Source of the DNA: Natranaerovirga pectinivora
Lineage (GTDB): Bacteria; Bacillota; Clostridia; Lachnospirales; DSM-24629
DNA: 64,000 bases
Reading direction: 5' to 3'
NCBI RefSeq assembly: GCF_004342165.1
Contig: NZ_SMAL01000008.1
Span: 20,095 to 84,094 of the forward strand
Of this stretch, positions 45,051 through 54,333 are shown piece after piece; within the stretch, counting starts at the first letter, position 1, and each line of letters starts with the position of its first letter. The position numbers and the translations under genes are program-made. The notes under the pieces were generated by a model. The model searched no databases, was not told where the DNA came from, and saw only the letters and a list, made by a program, of their open reading frames with translations.

Positions 45051-46457
45051 CTACTTATTTAATCCGAAATAGTTTAAAGCGTTGTTGTAGCAAATGTCTT
45101 GCACAACTTTACCTAATACTTCGAAGTTAGCCGGATACTCTCCATTTTCAACTAATGTTCCTAATTTGTTACATAACACTCTTCTAAAGTACTCATGTCT
45201 TGTATATGATAAGAAACTTCTTGAGTCTGTTAACATACCAATAAAAGTACTAAGAACACCTAATTGAGCTAATGCTTCCATTTGTCTTTCCATTCCGTCT
45301 TTTTGATCGTTAAACCACCAACCAGAACCGAATTGGATTTTTCCTGGAATACCGCCACCTTGGAAGTTACCTGCCATTGTCGCTAATAATTCATTATCTC
45401 TTGGGTTTAAGCAATATAAGATTGTTTTTGGTAATTCATTGGTATCATCTAATTTATTTAATAATCTTGATAAGTCTACTGCAAAAGTTGCATCATTTAC
45501 TGAATCAAAACCAGTATCAGGTCCTAATTCTCTTAACATACGAGCAGAGTTGTTACGAAGAGCACCAATATGAATTTGCATAGCCCAACCAAATTTTGCA
45601 TATGCACGTCCAAAGAATACCATCATATATCCTTTGTATTTTTTGATTTCTAACTCAGTTAATGGTTCTCTTTTTAAACCTTTTTTGAAGATTGCATTAG
45701 CTTCTTCAAAAGTAGCTTCTTCATATACTACGATATCTAAAGCATGGTCAGATATAAAACAACCTAATTTATTAAAGTATTCAATTCTTTCTAATAAAGC
45801 ATTTTCAAGATCATTTAAATCTTTTAATGGTTTTCCAACAACATCTGATAATTTATTCATCCAGTCAACGAACCAGTCTAATTCAATATTAACAGCTTTG
45901 TCCGGTCTGAATGTTGGTGTAACACTTACATCGAAAGTTGAATCTTCTTTAATTTTTTTATGCCACTCTAATGAGTCCACTGGGTCATCAGTAGTACAGA
46001 TAGCTGTAACATTAGACATTTTAATTAAATTTCTAACATTAAGTTCCCCACTTTGAAGCTTTTTATTAGCTTCTTCCCAAATTTCTTCAGCTGTTTCTGG
46101 TGATAATATTTTATCAATCCCAAAGAATCTTTTTAATTCTAAATGAGTCCAGTGGTATAATGGATTACCAATTGTATAAGGCATTGTTTTTGCCCACATC
46201 ATAAATTTTTCTTTAGCTGGCTTATCTCCAGTGATATATGACTCATCTATTCCTAATGCACGCATTGCTCTCCATTTGTAATGGTCTCCACCTAACCATA
46301 TATCAGTAATGTTTTCATATGTTTTATTTTCTGCTATTTCTTTTGGGCTAATGTGGCAATGGTAGTCAATCAAAGGCATTTCTTTAGCATATTTGTGATA
46401 CAATTCTTCTGCTGTTTTATTATTTAATAAAAAGTTTTCACACATAAATAGTTTCAT
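45051..46457 (-). CDS. uxaC: Uronate isomerase
   Basis: UxaC converts D-galacturonate to D-tagaturonate (and glucuronate to fructuronate). The 468-aa product belongs to the amidohydrolase fold: DYHCHISPKEIAENK near residue 30, the GNPLYHWTHLELKRFFG block and the late FIGMLTDSRSFLSYTRHEYFRR (in two blocks) are family hallmarks. The start is ATG 46457 with GAGGTGAAG upstream. Confidence 0.94.
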   Translation of the reverse strand: MKLFMCENFLLNNKTAEELYHKYAKEMPLIDYHCHISPKEIAENKTYENITDIWLGGDHYKWRAMRALGIDESYITGDKPAKEKFMMWAKTMPYTIGNPLYHWTHLELKRFFGIDKILSPETAEEIWEEANKKLQSGELNVRNLIKMSNVTAICTTDDPVDSLEWHKKIKEDSTFDVSVTPTFRPDKAVNIELDWFVDWMNKLSDVVGKPLKDLNDLENALLERIEYFNKLGCFISDHALDIVVYEEATFEEANAIFKKGLKREPLTELEIKKYKGYMMVFFGRAYAKFGWAMQIHIGALRNNSARMLRELGPDTGFDSVNDATFAVDLSRLLNKLDDTNELPKTILYCLNPRDNELLATMAGNFQGGGIPGKIQFGSGWWFNDQKDGMERQMEALAQLGVLSTFIGMLTDSRSFLSYTRHEYFRRVLCNKLGTLVENGEYPANFEVLGKVVQDICYNNALNYFGLNK

Positions 46458-46507
46458 TATCTTCACCTCAACGATTTTTATATTCTAAAATAGTTTTATA
46501 TTATTTT

Positions 46508-46546
46508 AAAACTATAGGTAGAGCTAAGCCCACCTATAGTTTTTTT
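46508..46546 (-). terminator. Hairpin after kduD
   Basis: Stem AAAACTATAGGT with its complement (46508-46519 and 46532-46543). The T tail is short on the minus strand, so it may let part of transcription through to uxaC. Confidence 0.6.
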
Positions 46547-46561
46547 AGAATTTATATTTTA

Positions 46562-47320
46562 TTATCTAGCTAACCATCCACCGTCAACAGCGATAGTATA
46601 TCCATTAATATAATCACTTGCTTTTGATGCTAAGAATACACAAGGAGCTGCTAAATCTTCTGGTGTTCCCCATCTATCAGCAGGAATACGATCTAAGATC
46701 GCTCTATTTCTTGCTTCGTCAGCACGGATTGGTGCAGTATTTGCAGTCGCCATATATCCTGGAGCAATTGCATTTACATTGATGTTTTTGCTCGCTAATT
46801 CATTGGCCATAAGCATAGTAATACCTTTTACACCAGATTTACTTGCTGTGTAAGAAGGCACTCTAATACCACCTTGGAAAGATAACATTGAAGCGATGTT
46901 TATGATTTTTCCGCCACCTTGCTTAACAAATTGCTTAGCAACGGCTTGAGATAAGAAGAATACTGTTTTAAGATTAAGATTCATAACATCGTCCCAATCT
47001 TTTTCTGAGAAATCTAATACGTCTTCACGTCTGATTGTACCTGCATTATTTACAAGAATATCGATTCTTCCAAATGCTTCAACAGTTTTTGCAACAATTT
47101 CATCTACTGGTTCAATAGACATTAAATTTGCTTGGATACCTAAATATTTTCTTCCTGTAGCTTCAATTAAAGCTTTAGTTTCAGAATCGTCACCGATACC
47201 TACATTTACAATATCTGCCCCTGCTTCAGCAAGACCAACAGCCATACCTTGTCCTAATCCTTGAGCAGCTCCTGTAACAATAGCTACTTTACCATCTAAT
47301 TTAAAATTATCTAACATCAT
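46562..47320 (-). CDS. kduD: 2-keto-3-deoxygluconate 5-dehydrogenase
   Basis: KduD reduces 2,5-diketo-3-deoxygluconate to 2-keto-3-deoxygluconate. The 252-aa short-chain dehydrogenase has TGAAQGLGQGMA (cofactor site), NNAGTIRRED, and the catalytic Ser-Tyr-Lys in SFQGGIRVPSYTASKSG. The start is the first ATG of a pair at 47320, 11 nt after AAAGGAG; the earlier extension covers the binding site. It follows kduI by about 47 bp. Confidence 0.93.
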   Translation of the reverse strand: MMLDNFKLDGKVAIVTGAAQGLGQGMAVGLAEAGADIVNVGIGDDSETKALIEATGRKYLGIQANLMSIEPVDEIVAKTVEAFGRIDILVNNAGTIRREDVLDFSEKDWDDVMNLNLKTVFFLSQAVAKQFVKQGGGKIINIASMLSFQGGIRVPSYTASKSGVKGITMLMANELASKNINVNAIAPGYMATANTAPIRADEARNRAILDRIPADRWGTPEDLAAPCVFLASKASDYINGYTIAVDGGWLAR

Positions 47321-47367
47321 AGTTAAAAAATCTCCTTTCAACCTCGTAGTATTTTCTATATTATTTA

Positions 47368-48204
47368 TTATCTTAATTCATCCATTGATAAGTGGTCCAT
47401 ATCTGTAAAGATTTTGTTTTCTCCACACATACCCCAGATGAAAGAATAATTGCTTGTACCTACCCCTGAATGGATTGACCAACTTGGGCTTATTACTGCT
47501 TGTTCATTCGCCATAATGATATGTCTTGTTTCATTAGGTTGACCCATCATATGGAACACTCTTTGATCTTCTTTCATATCAAAATAGAAGTATACTTCCA
47601 TTCTTCTTTCATGGGTATGAGAAGGCATTGTATTCCATGCACTTTGTGGTTCTAAGATTGTCATACCCATTGTTAATTGACAACTCTCACATACAGCAGG
47701 ATGAACATATTGATAAATTGTTCTAACATTCATTGTTTCAGGATTTCCTAATTTAACAGGATTAGCTTTATCAAACTCAATTTTAACAGTTGGATACTCT
47801 TTATGAGCCGTTGCACTGTTAACATAGAATTTTGCAGGATTAGAAGAATCCACGGATTTAAAAACAACGTCTTTAATCCCTTTTCCAACATATATGCCAT
47901 CTCTACTTTTAATCTCGTGTTCTTCTCCATCTAAAACAATAATACCAGGACCACCAACATTGATAGCACCTAATTCACGAGCAAATAAAAAGAAATCTGC
48001 TCCCATTTCTTTGCCTGCTTCTAATGCCAATTCTTTATTAACTGGCATTACACCACCAGCAATAATACGATCTTGATGAGAATAAGTGAATTTAATTTGA
48101 TCTTGAACAAAAACATCTTCAATTAAGAAATGTTCTCTTATTTCATCAGTAGTATAATATTTTGCATCATCTGGATGATTTGCATAACGAATATCTAATT
48201 CCAT
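47368..48204 (-). CDS. kduI: 5-keto-4-deoxyuronate isomerase
   Basis: KduI converts 5-keto-4-deoxyuronate, the product of unsaturated galacturonide cleavage, to 2,5-diketo-3-deoxygluconate. The 278-aa cupin has the metal-site block PSHTHERRMEVYFYFD and the family opening HPDDAKYYTTDEIREHFL. GGAGG precedes ATG. Confidence 0.94.
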   Translation of the reverse strand: MELDIRYANHPDDAKYYTTDEIREHFLIEDVFVQDQIKFTYSHQDRIIAGGVMPVNKELALEAGKEMGADFFLFARELGAINVGGPGIIVLDGEEHEIKSRDGIYVGKGIKDVVFKSVDSSNPAKFYVNSATAHKEYPTVKIEFDKANPVKLGNPETMNVRTIYQYVHPAVCESCQLTMGMTILEPQSAWNTMPSHTHERRMEVYFYFDMKEDQRVFHMMGQPNETRHIIMANEQAVISPSWSIHSGVGTSNYSFIWGMCGENKIFTDMDHLSMDELR

Positions 48205-48331
48205 TTTTTAATTTCCTCCTTTTAATTTACCTACATATTTGAATTTTAATGAGTAACCAAACCTAGTTAAAGGTCTACTGTGCTATGAATAGCATTATAG
48301 TGTCTCTAAACTGTCTGGAATAATGATTTTA

Positions 48332-49810
48332 TTATAAAATAACGCCTGATTTAAATATGGCAATTTCTCTAGCATTATTTTTTTCATTGTTTACATATTC
48401 CCCATTAACCACATCAACCATATAATCGATGAATTCAACTAATAATTCGTCCATTGGAACACCTTGCATTAATCTACCTGCATTAAAGTCTATCCATCTT
48501 TTCTTTTTATTAGCTAAATCTGAATTGGTTGATATTTTAACAGTTGGAATAAAACCACCAAATGGTGTTCCTCTACCTGTAGTAAATAATACGATCTGAC
48601 AGCCTGCCATTCCTAATGCAGTTGTAGCAACCAAATCGTTACCAGGTGCTGTTAATAGGTTTAATCCTTTTTCTCTTAATGTTTCTCCATATTCTAGGAC
48701 ATCTGTCACTTGAGAACCACCAGCTTTTTGAGTACAGCCAAGAGCCTTATCTTCTAAAGTGGTAATACCACCTTTTTTATTACCTGGCGATGGATTTTCA
48801 TATATTGTTTGACCGTGATTTTTATAATACATTTTAAAATCATTAATCATTTTAACAATTTTATTAAATACTTCTTCGTCTTTAGCTCTTCTCATTAAAA
48901 TATGTTCTGCACCAAACATTTCTGGAACCTCTGTTAAAACGGAAGTACCCCCATGAGCAATAACATAATCAGAGAATTCACCTAACATAGGGTTAGCAGT
49001 AATACCGCTAAATCCATCAGATCCACCACATTCTAATCCAAAACTGATTTCAGATAATTTTCCTGGTACTCTTTTATCTGTTTTCATTAATGTGTGTAAT
49101 TCTTTTAAGATTTTTACCCCTTCTTCTATTTCATCTTCAACATCTTGTGAAACTAAGAATCTAATTCTTTCTTCATCATAATCTCCAAGAGTTTGTTTAA
49201 AATGGGCAATTTGATTATTTTCACACCCAAGACCTAGTACTAAAACACCACCAGCATTTGGATGTTTTGTAATATCTTGTAGTGCTAATTTAGTATTCTC
49301 ATGGTCATCTCCCATTTGAGAGCAACCAAAAGCGTGACCAAATATGTGGACCCCGTCTATATCAGAAATATCTACTTCATCCTTAAATTGGTCAATGATT
49401 AATTTTCCAATTTGATTCACACAGCCAACTGTAGGTACAATCCATAATTCATTACGTATTCCAATGTCCCCATTTTTTCTTCTATAGATATTAACATCTC
49501 TATCAGGAAGTTTTGTTACAAATTCGTCGATAAAACATCCATCATACATGTAATCATTAACATCATTTAAGTTTGTTTTAGTATTATGAACGTGGATCTG
49601 TGTTCCTTTTTTTACATCTTCTTGTGCAGATCCAATTGGAGAACCATATTTAATTACATTATCACCTTTTTTTATATCAACAGCTGCTATTTTATGGCCA
49701 GCCCCGATATCTTCAAGTATTTCAATGCCATTTATTACTTCGCCTTTTTTAACATCATCCAAAGCAATAACAACATTATCATTTGGATTAATTGTTAGTA
49801 GTTTATTCAT
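48332..49810 (-). CDS. uxaA: Altronate dehydratase, copy 1 (UxaA family)
   Basis: UxaA dehydrates D-altronate to 2-keto-3-deoxygluconate. The 492-aa product has an N-terminal SAF-like domain (residues 1-95, up to KGTQIHVHNTKTN) and the UxaA catalytic core with FGCSQMGDDHENTK, GLGCENNQ, GLECGGSDGFSGITANP and TTGRGTPFGGF. A tandem paralogue of equal length lies directly upstream in the operon (49909). Either could be the true altronate enzyme; the other may act on a related aldarate or aldonate. Confidence 0.85.
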   Translation of the reverse strand: MNKLLTINPNDNVVIALDDVKKGEVINGIEILEDIGAGHKIAAVDIKKGDNVIKYGSPIGSAQEDVKKGTQIHVHNTKTNLNDVNDYMYDGCFIDEFVTKLPDRDVNIYRRKNGDIGIRNELWIVPTVGCVNQIGKLIIDQFKDEVDISDIDGVHIFGHAFGCSQMGDDHENTKLALQDITKHPNAGGVLVLGLGCENNQIAHFKQTLGDYDEERIRFLVSQDVEDEIEEGVKILKELHTLMKTDKRVPGKLSEISFGLECGGSDGFSGITANPMLGEFSDYVIAHGGTSVLTEVPEMFGAEHILMRRAKDEEVFNKIVKMINDFKMYYKNHGQTIYENPSPGNKKGGITTLEDKALGCTQKAGGSQVTDVLEYGETLREKGLNLLTAPGNDLVATTALGMAGCQIVLFTTGRGTPFGGFIPTVKISTNSDLANKKKRWIDFNAGRLMQGVPMDELLVEFIDYMVDVVNGEYVNNEKNNAREIAIFKSGVIL

Positions 49811-49908
49811 AAACTCACTCCTATCTATTAGGAAACTTTATTGTATTTCTATTTCTATCTCAATTTATATTTTTTATTGAGTGTTTATTAAGGGCTTTAT
49901 AGATTCAA

Positions 49909-51387
49909 CTATAGGATGACACCTGTTTTAAAAATAGCAATTTCTTTAGCATCAATAATCTCATTATTAGCTTGCTTACCATTTACAATGTCTACTATTA
50001 AATCTATAAATTCAACTAATAAATCATCCATTGTTGCTCCGCTTATTAAGCGTCCAGCATCAAAATCAATCCAATGTGGTTTGTTTTCTGCTAATCTAGA
50101 ATTAGACGCAACTTTTATAGTCGGTACAAAAACACCATATGGTGTACCTCTTCCTGTTGTAAATAAAGCCAACTGACAACCTGACATTCCAAGGGCTGTG
50201 GTTGAAACCAAATCATTCCCTGGTGCAGCTAATAAATTCAAACCCTTTTCCTTTATTACCTCACCATATTGAATAACATCAACTACTTTTGAGTGTCCAC
50301 CTTTTTGTATTGTCCCTAAGGATTTATCTTCAAGGGTCGTAATGCCTCCTTTTTTATTCCCAGGAGAGGGATTTTCATAGATAGGTTGATCATGTCTTTT
50401 ATAATAATTTTTAAAATCATTAATCAAATCTACTATCTTATGAAATGTTTCCTTATCTTTTGCTCTTTTCATTAGAATATGTTCGGCACCAAACATTTCC
50501 GGAACTTCTGTTAGAACAGAGCTTCCTCCATGATAGGTAATGTAATCTGAAAATTTACCTAATAGAGGATTAGCTGTGATACCACTAAAAGCATCAGAAC
50601 CACCACATTTTAGGCCTATACTGATTTCTGATAATTTACCTGGTTCCCTTTTGTCATTTTTCATCTTACTATATAATTCTTTAAGAAGTTTGACTCCTTC
50701 TTCTATCTCATTCTTAACTTCTTGTGTCACTAAAAATCTAACTCTATCTTCATCATATTCTCCAAGAGTTTCTTTAAAGACGGACACTTGATTATTCTCA
50801 CAACCTAAACCAAGTACTAATACACCACCTGCATTAGGGTGTTTTGTAATATTTTGAAGGGCTTTTTTAGTATTTTCATGGTCATCACCCATTTGAGAGC
50901 AACCAAATGGATGGACATATATATTGATCCCATCAATTTTAGACGTATCCACTTCTTTTTTTATTTCATCTATCATTTTTTGTCCAACTCTATTGACACA
51001 AGCTACTGTTGGAACAATCCATAATTCATTTCTAATGCCTACATTGCCATTTTTTCTTCTGTATATATAAACATCTTTATCAGGGATAGTTGTAGAAATG
51101 TCATCTACAACCATTCCCTCATAATTATATTCCAGTATATCACTTAAATTTGTCTTAGTGTTATGAGTATGAACAATACTGCCTTTTTTAATAGTTTGTG
51201 TAGCAGATCCAATTGGAGAACCATATTTTATAATATTACTACCCTCTTCAATATCCTTAATAGCAATCTTAAATCCTGGTCCTATTTCTTCTATTAGTTC
51301 TATTCCATCTACTATTTCGCCTTTAGTAAAATTATCTAATGCAACAACCACATTGTCTTTCTCAGAAATTTTAATAATTCTGTTCAT
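49909..51387 (-). CDS. Altronate dehydratase, copy 2 (UxaA family)
   Basis: Equal in length (492 aa) to copy 1 and similar along its whole length, with the same SAF-like domain and core motifs (FGCSQMGDDHENTK, GLGCENNQV, GLKCGGSDAFSGITANP). Differences at motif sites include GLKCGGSDAFSG for GLECGGSDGFSG and CQLALFTTGRGTPYGVF for the copy 1 version GCQIVLFTTGRGTPFGGF. It starts 29 bp after uxaB, the classic partner of uxaA, so this copy may be the original altronate enzyme. Copy numbers are positional only. Confidence 0.8.
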   Translation of the reverse strand: MNRIIKISEKDNVVVALDNFTKGEIVDGIELIEEIGPGFKIAIKDIEEGSNIIKYGSPIGSATQTIKKGSIVHTHNTKTNLSDILEYNYEGMVVDDISTTIPDKDVYIYRRKNGNVGIRNELWIVPTVACVNRVGQKMIDEIKKEVDTSKIDGINIYVHPFGCSQMGDDHENTKKALQNITKHPNAGGVLVLGLGCENNQVSVFKETLGEYDEDRVRFLVTQEVKNEIEEGVKLLKELYSKMKNDKREPGKLSEISIGLKCGGSDAFSGITANPLLGKFSDYITYHGGSSVLTEVPEMFGAEHILMKRAKDKETFHKIVDLINDFKNYYKRHDQPIYENPSPGNKKGGITTLEDKSLGTIQKGGHSKVVDVIQYGEVIKEKGLNLLAAPGNDLVSTTALGMSGCQLALFTTGRGTPYGVFVPTIKVASNSRLAENKPHWIDFDAGRLISGATMDDLLVEFIDLIVDIVNGKQANNEIIDAKEIAIFKTGVIL

Positions 51388-51415
51388 ATCATCCCCCCTA
51401 TGAATTTAGGAAATA

Positions 51416-52867
51416 TTATAATACAGCTTTAACGGCTTCTTTCATACCATCTTTCATAATAGCATAAACGCTATCTACAACAAAATCATTCGCACCTTTG
51501 ATCCCAGAAAAATCTACTTCCCAGTGATCTTTTAATCCTAAGTATTTATCAACCATTCCTTGCACGCTTTCACGAGATCCATCATATGATGCCCATAACT
51601 CGTTGTACATATCTAAGAATTCTTGATTATCACTTACTGGAATTGTTTCTCCATCTCTTTCACCTTTAAAGAAAACTAACATACTTGCTAAAGAGAATAA
51701 TAATCTTTTTGGAAGTTCATTTTTTCTTTCAACATATTTCACCACTGAAGGTAAAATTCTAGTTTTGTATTTTGTTGTTGCATTTAATGCAATTGATAAT
51801 AACTCATGACGTACATATGGGTTTCTATATCTATCAATTACTTCATTTGCAAATTTATCTAATTCATCAGCTGGTAAATCAAGTGTTGGGATGATTTCAT
51901 CAAAAATTGTATTTTTAACGAATTTTCCTAACACATCATGTTCAACTGTTTCTCTTACTGTATCGATACCGTATAAGAATGCAACAGGAACCATAGCAGT
52001 ATGTGAACCATTAAGTATACTAACTTTTCTTTGTTTGTATGGTGTTAGATCTTCAACAAAAATGACATCTAAACCAGCTTTATCCAATGGGAATTCTTGT
52101 TGTACTTTTGGATCTGAAGTTTCAATAACCCATAAGTGGAAAATCTCACCTTTTACGATTGAATGATCTTCATAACCAAGTTCCTCAGTTAATTCTTTGA
52201 TTTCATCTCTTGGGTAGCCTGGTACAATTCTGTCTACAAGTGTACTACAGAATGTATTGGCATTATTTAACCAGTTGATAAATCCTTCATCAAGGTTAGC
52301 TAATTTTGCTAAATCATTAAGTATTAATTTAAGTTCTTTACCATTTTTATCTATAAGTTCACAAGGAATAATGATTAATCCTTTATCTTCAGCACCTTTG
52401 AAATGTTTGTATCTTTCTACAAGTAATGCTAATAATTTCCCTGGAAATGATGCAGGACACTTGCTAAAATCTGTATCATTTTTATCTAAAATAATACCTG
52501 CTTCAGTCGTATTAGAAATAACAAAACGTAAGTCATCGCTTTTAGCATATTCTAAGTATTTATCGTACTCTGGATAAGGATTAATAAAGTCATCTATAAC
52601 ATCCACAACTGTTTTACTTCTAACAACTTCTCCATCTTTCAGACCTTCTAATATAACTGTATATAAACCATCTTGTTCACCAAGCTCTTTTACTCTACCA
52701 AATTCAATTGGTTGAACTACAGCGATATTTGAATTAATTAAACCTTTGTCATTGCCTTCTTGGATAATCCAATCACAAAAAGCTCTTAAAAAATTACCTT
52801 CACCAAATTGTAAAATTTTAATTGGGCGATTTGTTTTACTTACTACATTTTTATTTAACTTTTGCAT
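51416..52867 (-). CDS. uxaB: Tagaturonate reductase
   Basis: UxaB reduces D-tagaturonate to D-altronate with NADH. The 483-aa polyol dehydrogenase-type protein has the N-terminal nucleotide motif ILQFGEGNFLRAFCDW near residue 18, the NTTEAGI block, and the catalytic region KVSILNGSHTAMVP with Lys, Asn and His. AAGGAG precedes ATG. It is followed closely by a uxaA gene. Confidence 0.92.
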   Translation of the reverse strand: MQKLNKNVVSKTNRPIKILQFGEGNFLRAFCDWIIQEGNDKGLINSNIAVVQPIEFGRVKELGEQDGLYTVILEGLKDGEVVRSKTVVDVIDDFINPYPEYDKYLEYAKSDDLRFVISNTTEAGIILDKNDTDFSKCPASFPGKLLALLVERYKHFKGAEDKGLIIIPCELIDKNGKELKLILNDLAKLANLDEGFINWLNNANTFCSTLVDRIVPGYPRDEIKELTEELGYEDHSIVKGEIFHLWVIETSDPKVQQEFPLDKAGLDVIFVEDLTPYKQRKVSILNGSHTAMVPVAFLYGIDTVRETVEHDVLGKFVKNTIFDEIIPTLDLPADELDKFANEVIDRYRNPYVRHELLSIALNATTKYKTRILPSVVKYVERKNELPKRLLFSLASMLVFFKGERDGETIPVSDNQEFLDMYNELWASYDGSRESVQGMVDKYLGLKDHWEVDFSGIKGANDFVVDSVYAIMKDGMKEAVKAVL

Positions 52868-53214
52868 TTGTCTAACACTCCTTTTATTTAATTTTAAAGT
52901 ATATATTTATATAGTCCTAAATCATTCTTTTTCTTTTATATGATACCCTTTGAATTCAAACATATACAAGGGGAACAAATTAGGCTAATACTAATTATGT
53001 AACTATACTCATAGTCTACCATATTATGCTAAAAAATCAACTTAATTAAATTATTAACAAATACTGTATACATATATATTTTCCTTAATTCAAGTTGATT
53101 CTTTAGAACAATATGCTATCTAATATTCTTTGATATTCAAATATATTTCTTCTTACTATAAAGAGTATTACTACTAATATGTATTAGTAGTAATACTACA
53201 TTTATAAGTATATT
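52868..53214. other. Spacer upstream of uxaB
   Basis: No gene is seen. It holds a perfect 12-bp palindrome TTTGAATTCAAA (52949-52960), overlapping ATACCCTTTG (52943-52952), whose complement CAAAGGGTAT also occurs in the promoter of the KDPG aldolase gene (61728-61737). Both are candidate operator parts. The rest is AT-rich with the terminator of the GH105 gene at the far end. Confidence 0.45.
53166..53197 (-). terminator. Perfect 15-bp hairpin after the GH105 gene
   Basis: GTATTACTACTAATA (53166-53180) pairs fully with 53183-53197, loop of 2 nt. It lies 18 bp after the stop. The minus-strand tail (CTCTTTATAG) is T-poor, so it may be a weak terminator or an mRNA end-protecting hairpin. Confidence 0.6.
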
Positions 53215-54303
53215 TTATTGATTTAATTTTATTACTTCTGCAATTGTCATAAAGAAAGGCGCAACACCTTTTGCTTCATCTACAACAACTCTTTCAGATA
53301 AATAGTATTCAACGCTTCCATCTCTTTTTTCATTGTCAAGTCCTGCAACTTCACAAATGCCTCCAAGGTGGAATTTTCCATCTTCTTCATAGAAGTATTT
53401 ATTAATCGTACCTTCATATGCTTTTAAACCAAATTCAAGGTATTTTTGATCTAAATAACCAAGTCTAACCCCTTTTAAAATTGCATAAGCAATCATTAAA
53501 GTACCACTTGTTTCTAAATAATTACCTTCAAGATCTAGTTTATCAACAACTTGATACCACATACCCTCTTCAGTCTGATAAGATAACATACCATCAATTT
53601 GCTCTACTAATAATGCACTTAGTTCTTTAGTAATTTCTTGATTGTTGCAAATTTCCATTACATCAACAAGAGCCATTGCTACCCAACCAACTGCTCTAGA
53701 CCAAACATTTGGTGCTTTTCCTGTTTCTTTATCAGCCCATTGCATAGAATAAGTTTCATCATAAGCATGAATGTATAATTCTCTTTCACTATCCCAAAGA
53801 TATTTTTTAACATTTCTAAATTGGTTAAGAATATCTTCGTAGTTATCACTATCAGTAAATTCTTTAATATATCTTGCATAATATGGTTGTCCCATATAAA
53901 GACCATCTAACCAAATTTGATTAGGGTATCTCTTTTTATGCCAGAAACTTCCTGACTGTGTTCTTGGATGTGTTTCTAATTGAGCAAATAATGTATCCAT
54001 TGCTTTTTTGAATTTTTCTTTATTTGTTTGAGCATATGCATCAAATAAAACTTTACCTGCATTTATATTATCAATATTGTAATCTTCTTGTTTATATTGA
54101 GCTAGTTTGCCATCTTCATCTATGCCTTTATCCAAATAGTTAAGAATAAACTCATTGTAAGCATTGTCTTTAGTTGCTTCATAAAGATACTCACTACCTG
54201 ATAATATAATGCCATCTTCATAGCACCACTTACCACCTTTATAAGGTTTAAAGTCATTAAGATACTGATGTGTGTATTTTATTACGGATTCTATATTACT
54301 CAT
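53215..54303 (-). CDS. GH105 unsaturated uronyl hydrolase
   Basis: The 362-aa (alpha/alpha)6 enzyme removes the unsaturated uronic acid from the end of pectin oligosaccharides, giving 5-keto-4-deoxyuronate for KduI. Family blocks visible are GSFWHKKRYPNQIWLDGLYMGQP (in two parts, with the Asp of LDGLYM), NVWSRAVGWVAMALVDVME and YLETSGTLMIAYAI. No signal peptide, so it works in the cytoplasm on imported oligomers. Preference between rhamnogalacturonyl and galacturonyl ends cannot be read from the sequence. GGAAGGA precedes ATG at 13 nt. Confidence 0.88.
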   Translation of the reverse strand: MSNIESVIKYTHQYLNDFKPYKGGKWCYEDGIILSGSEYLYEATKDNAYNEFILNYLDKGIDEDGKLAQYKQEDYNIDNINAGKVLFDAYAQTNKEKFKKAMDTLFAQLETHPRTQSGSFWHKKRYPNQIWLDGLYMGQPYYARYIKEFTDSDNYEDILNQFRNVKKYLWDSERELYIHAYDETYSMQWADKETGKAPNVWSRAVGWVAMALVDVMEICNNQEITKELSALLVEQIDGMLSYQTEEGMWYQVVDKLDLEGNYLETSGTLMIAYAILKGVRLGYLDQKYLEFGLKAYEGTINKYFYEEDGKFHLGGICEVAGLDNEKRDGSVEYYLSERVVVDEAKGVAPFFMTIAEVIKLNQ

Positions 54304-54333
54304 AAGTAATGCAGTCCTTCCATCGTTTTTTAA

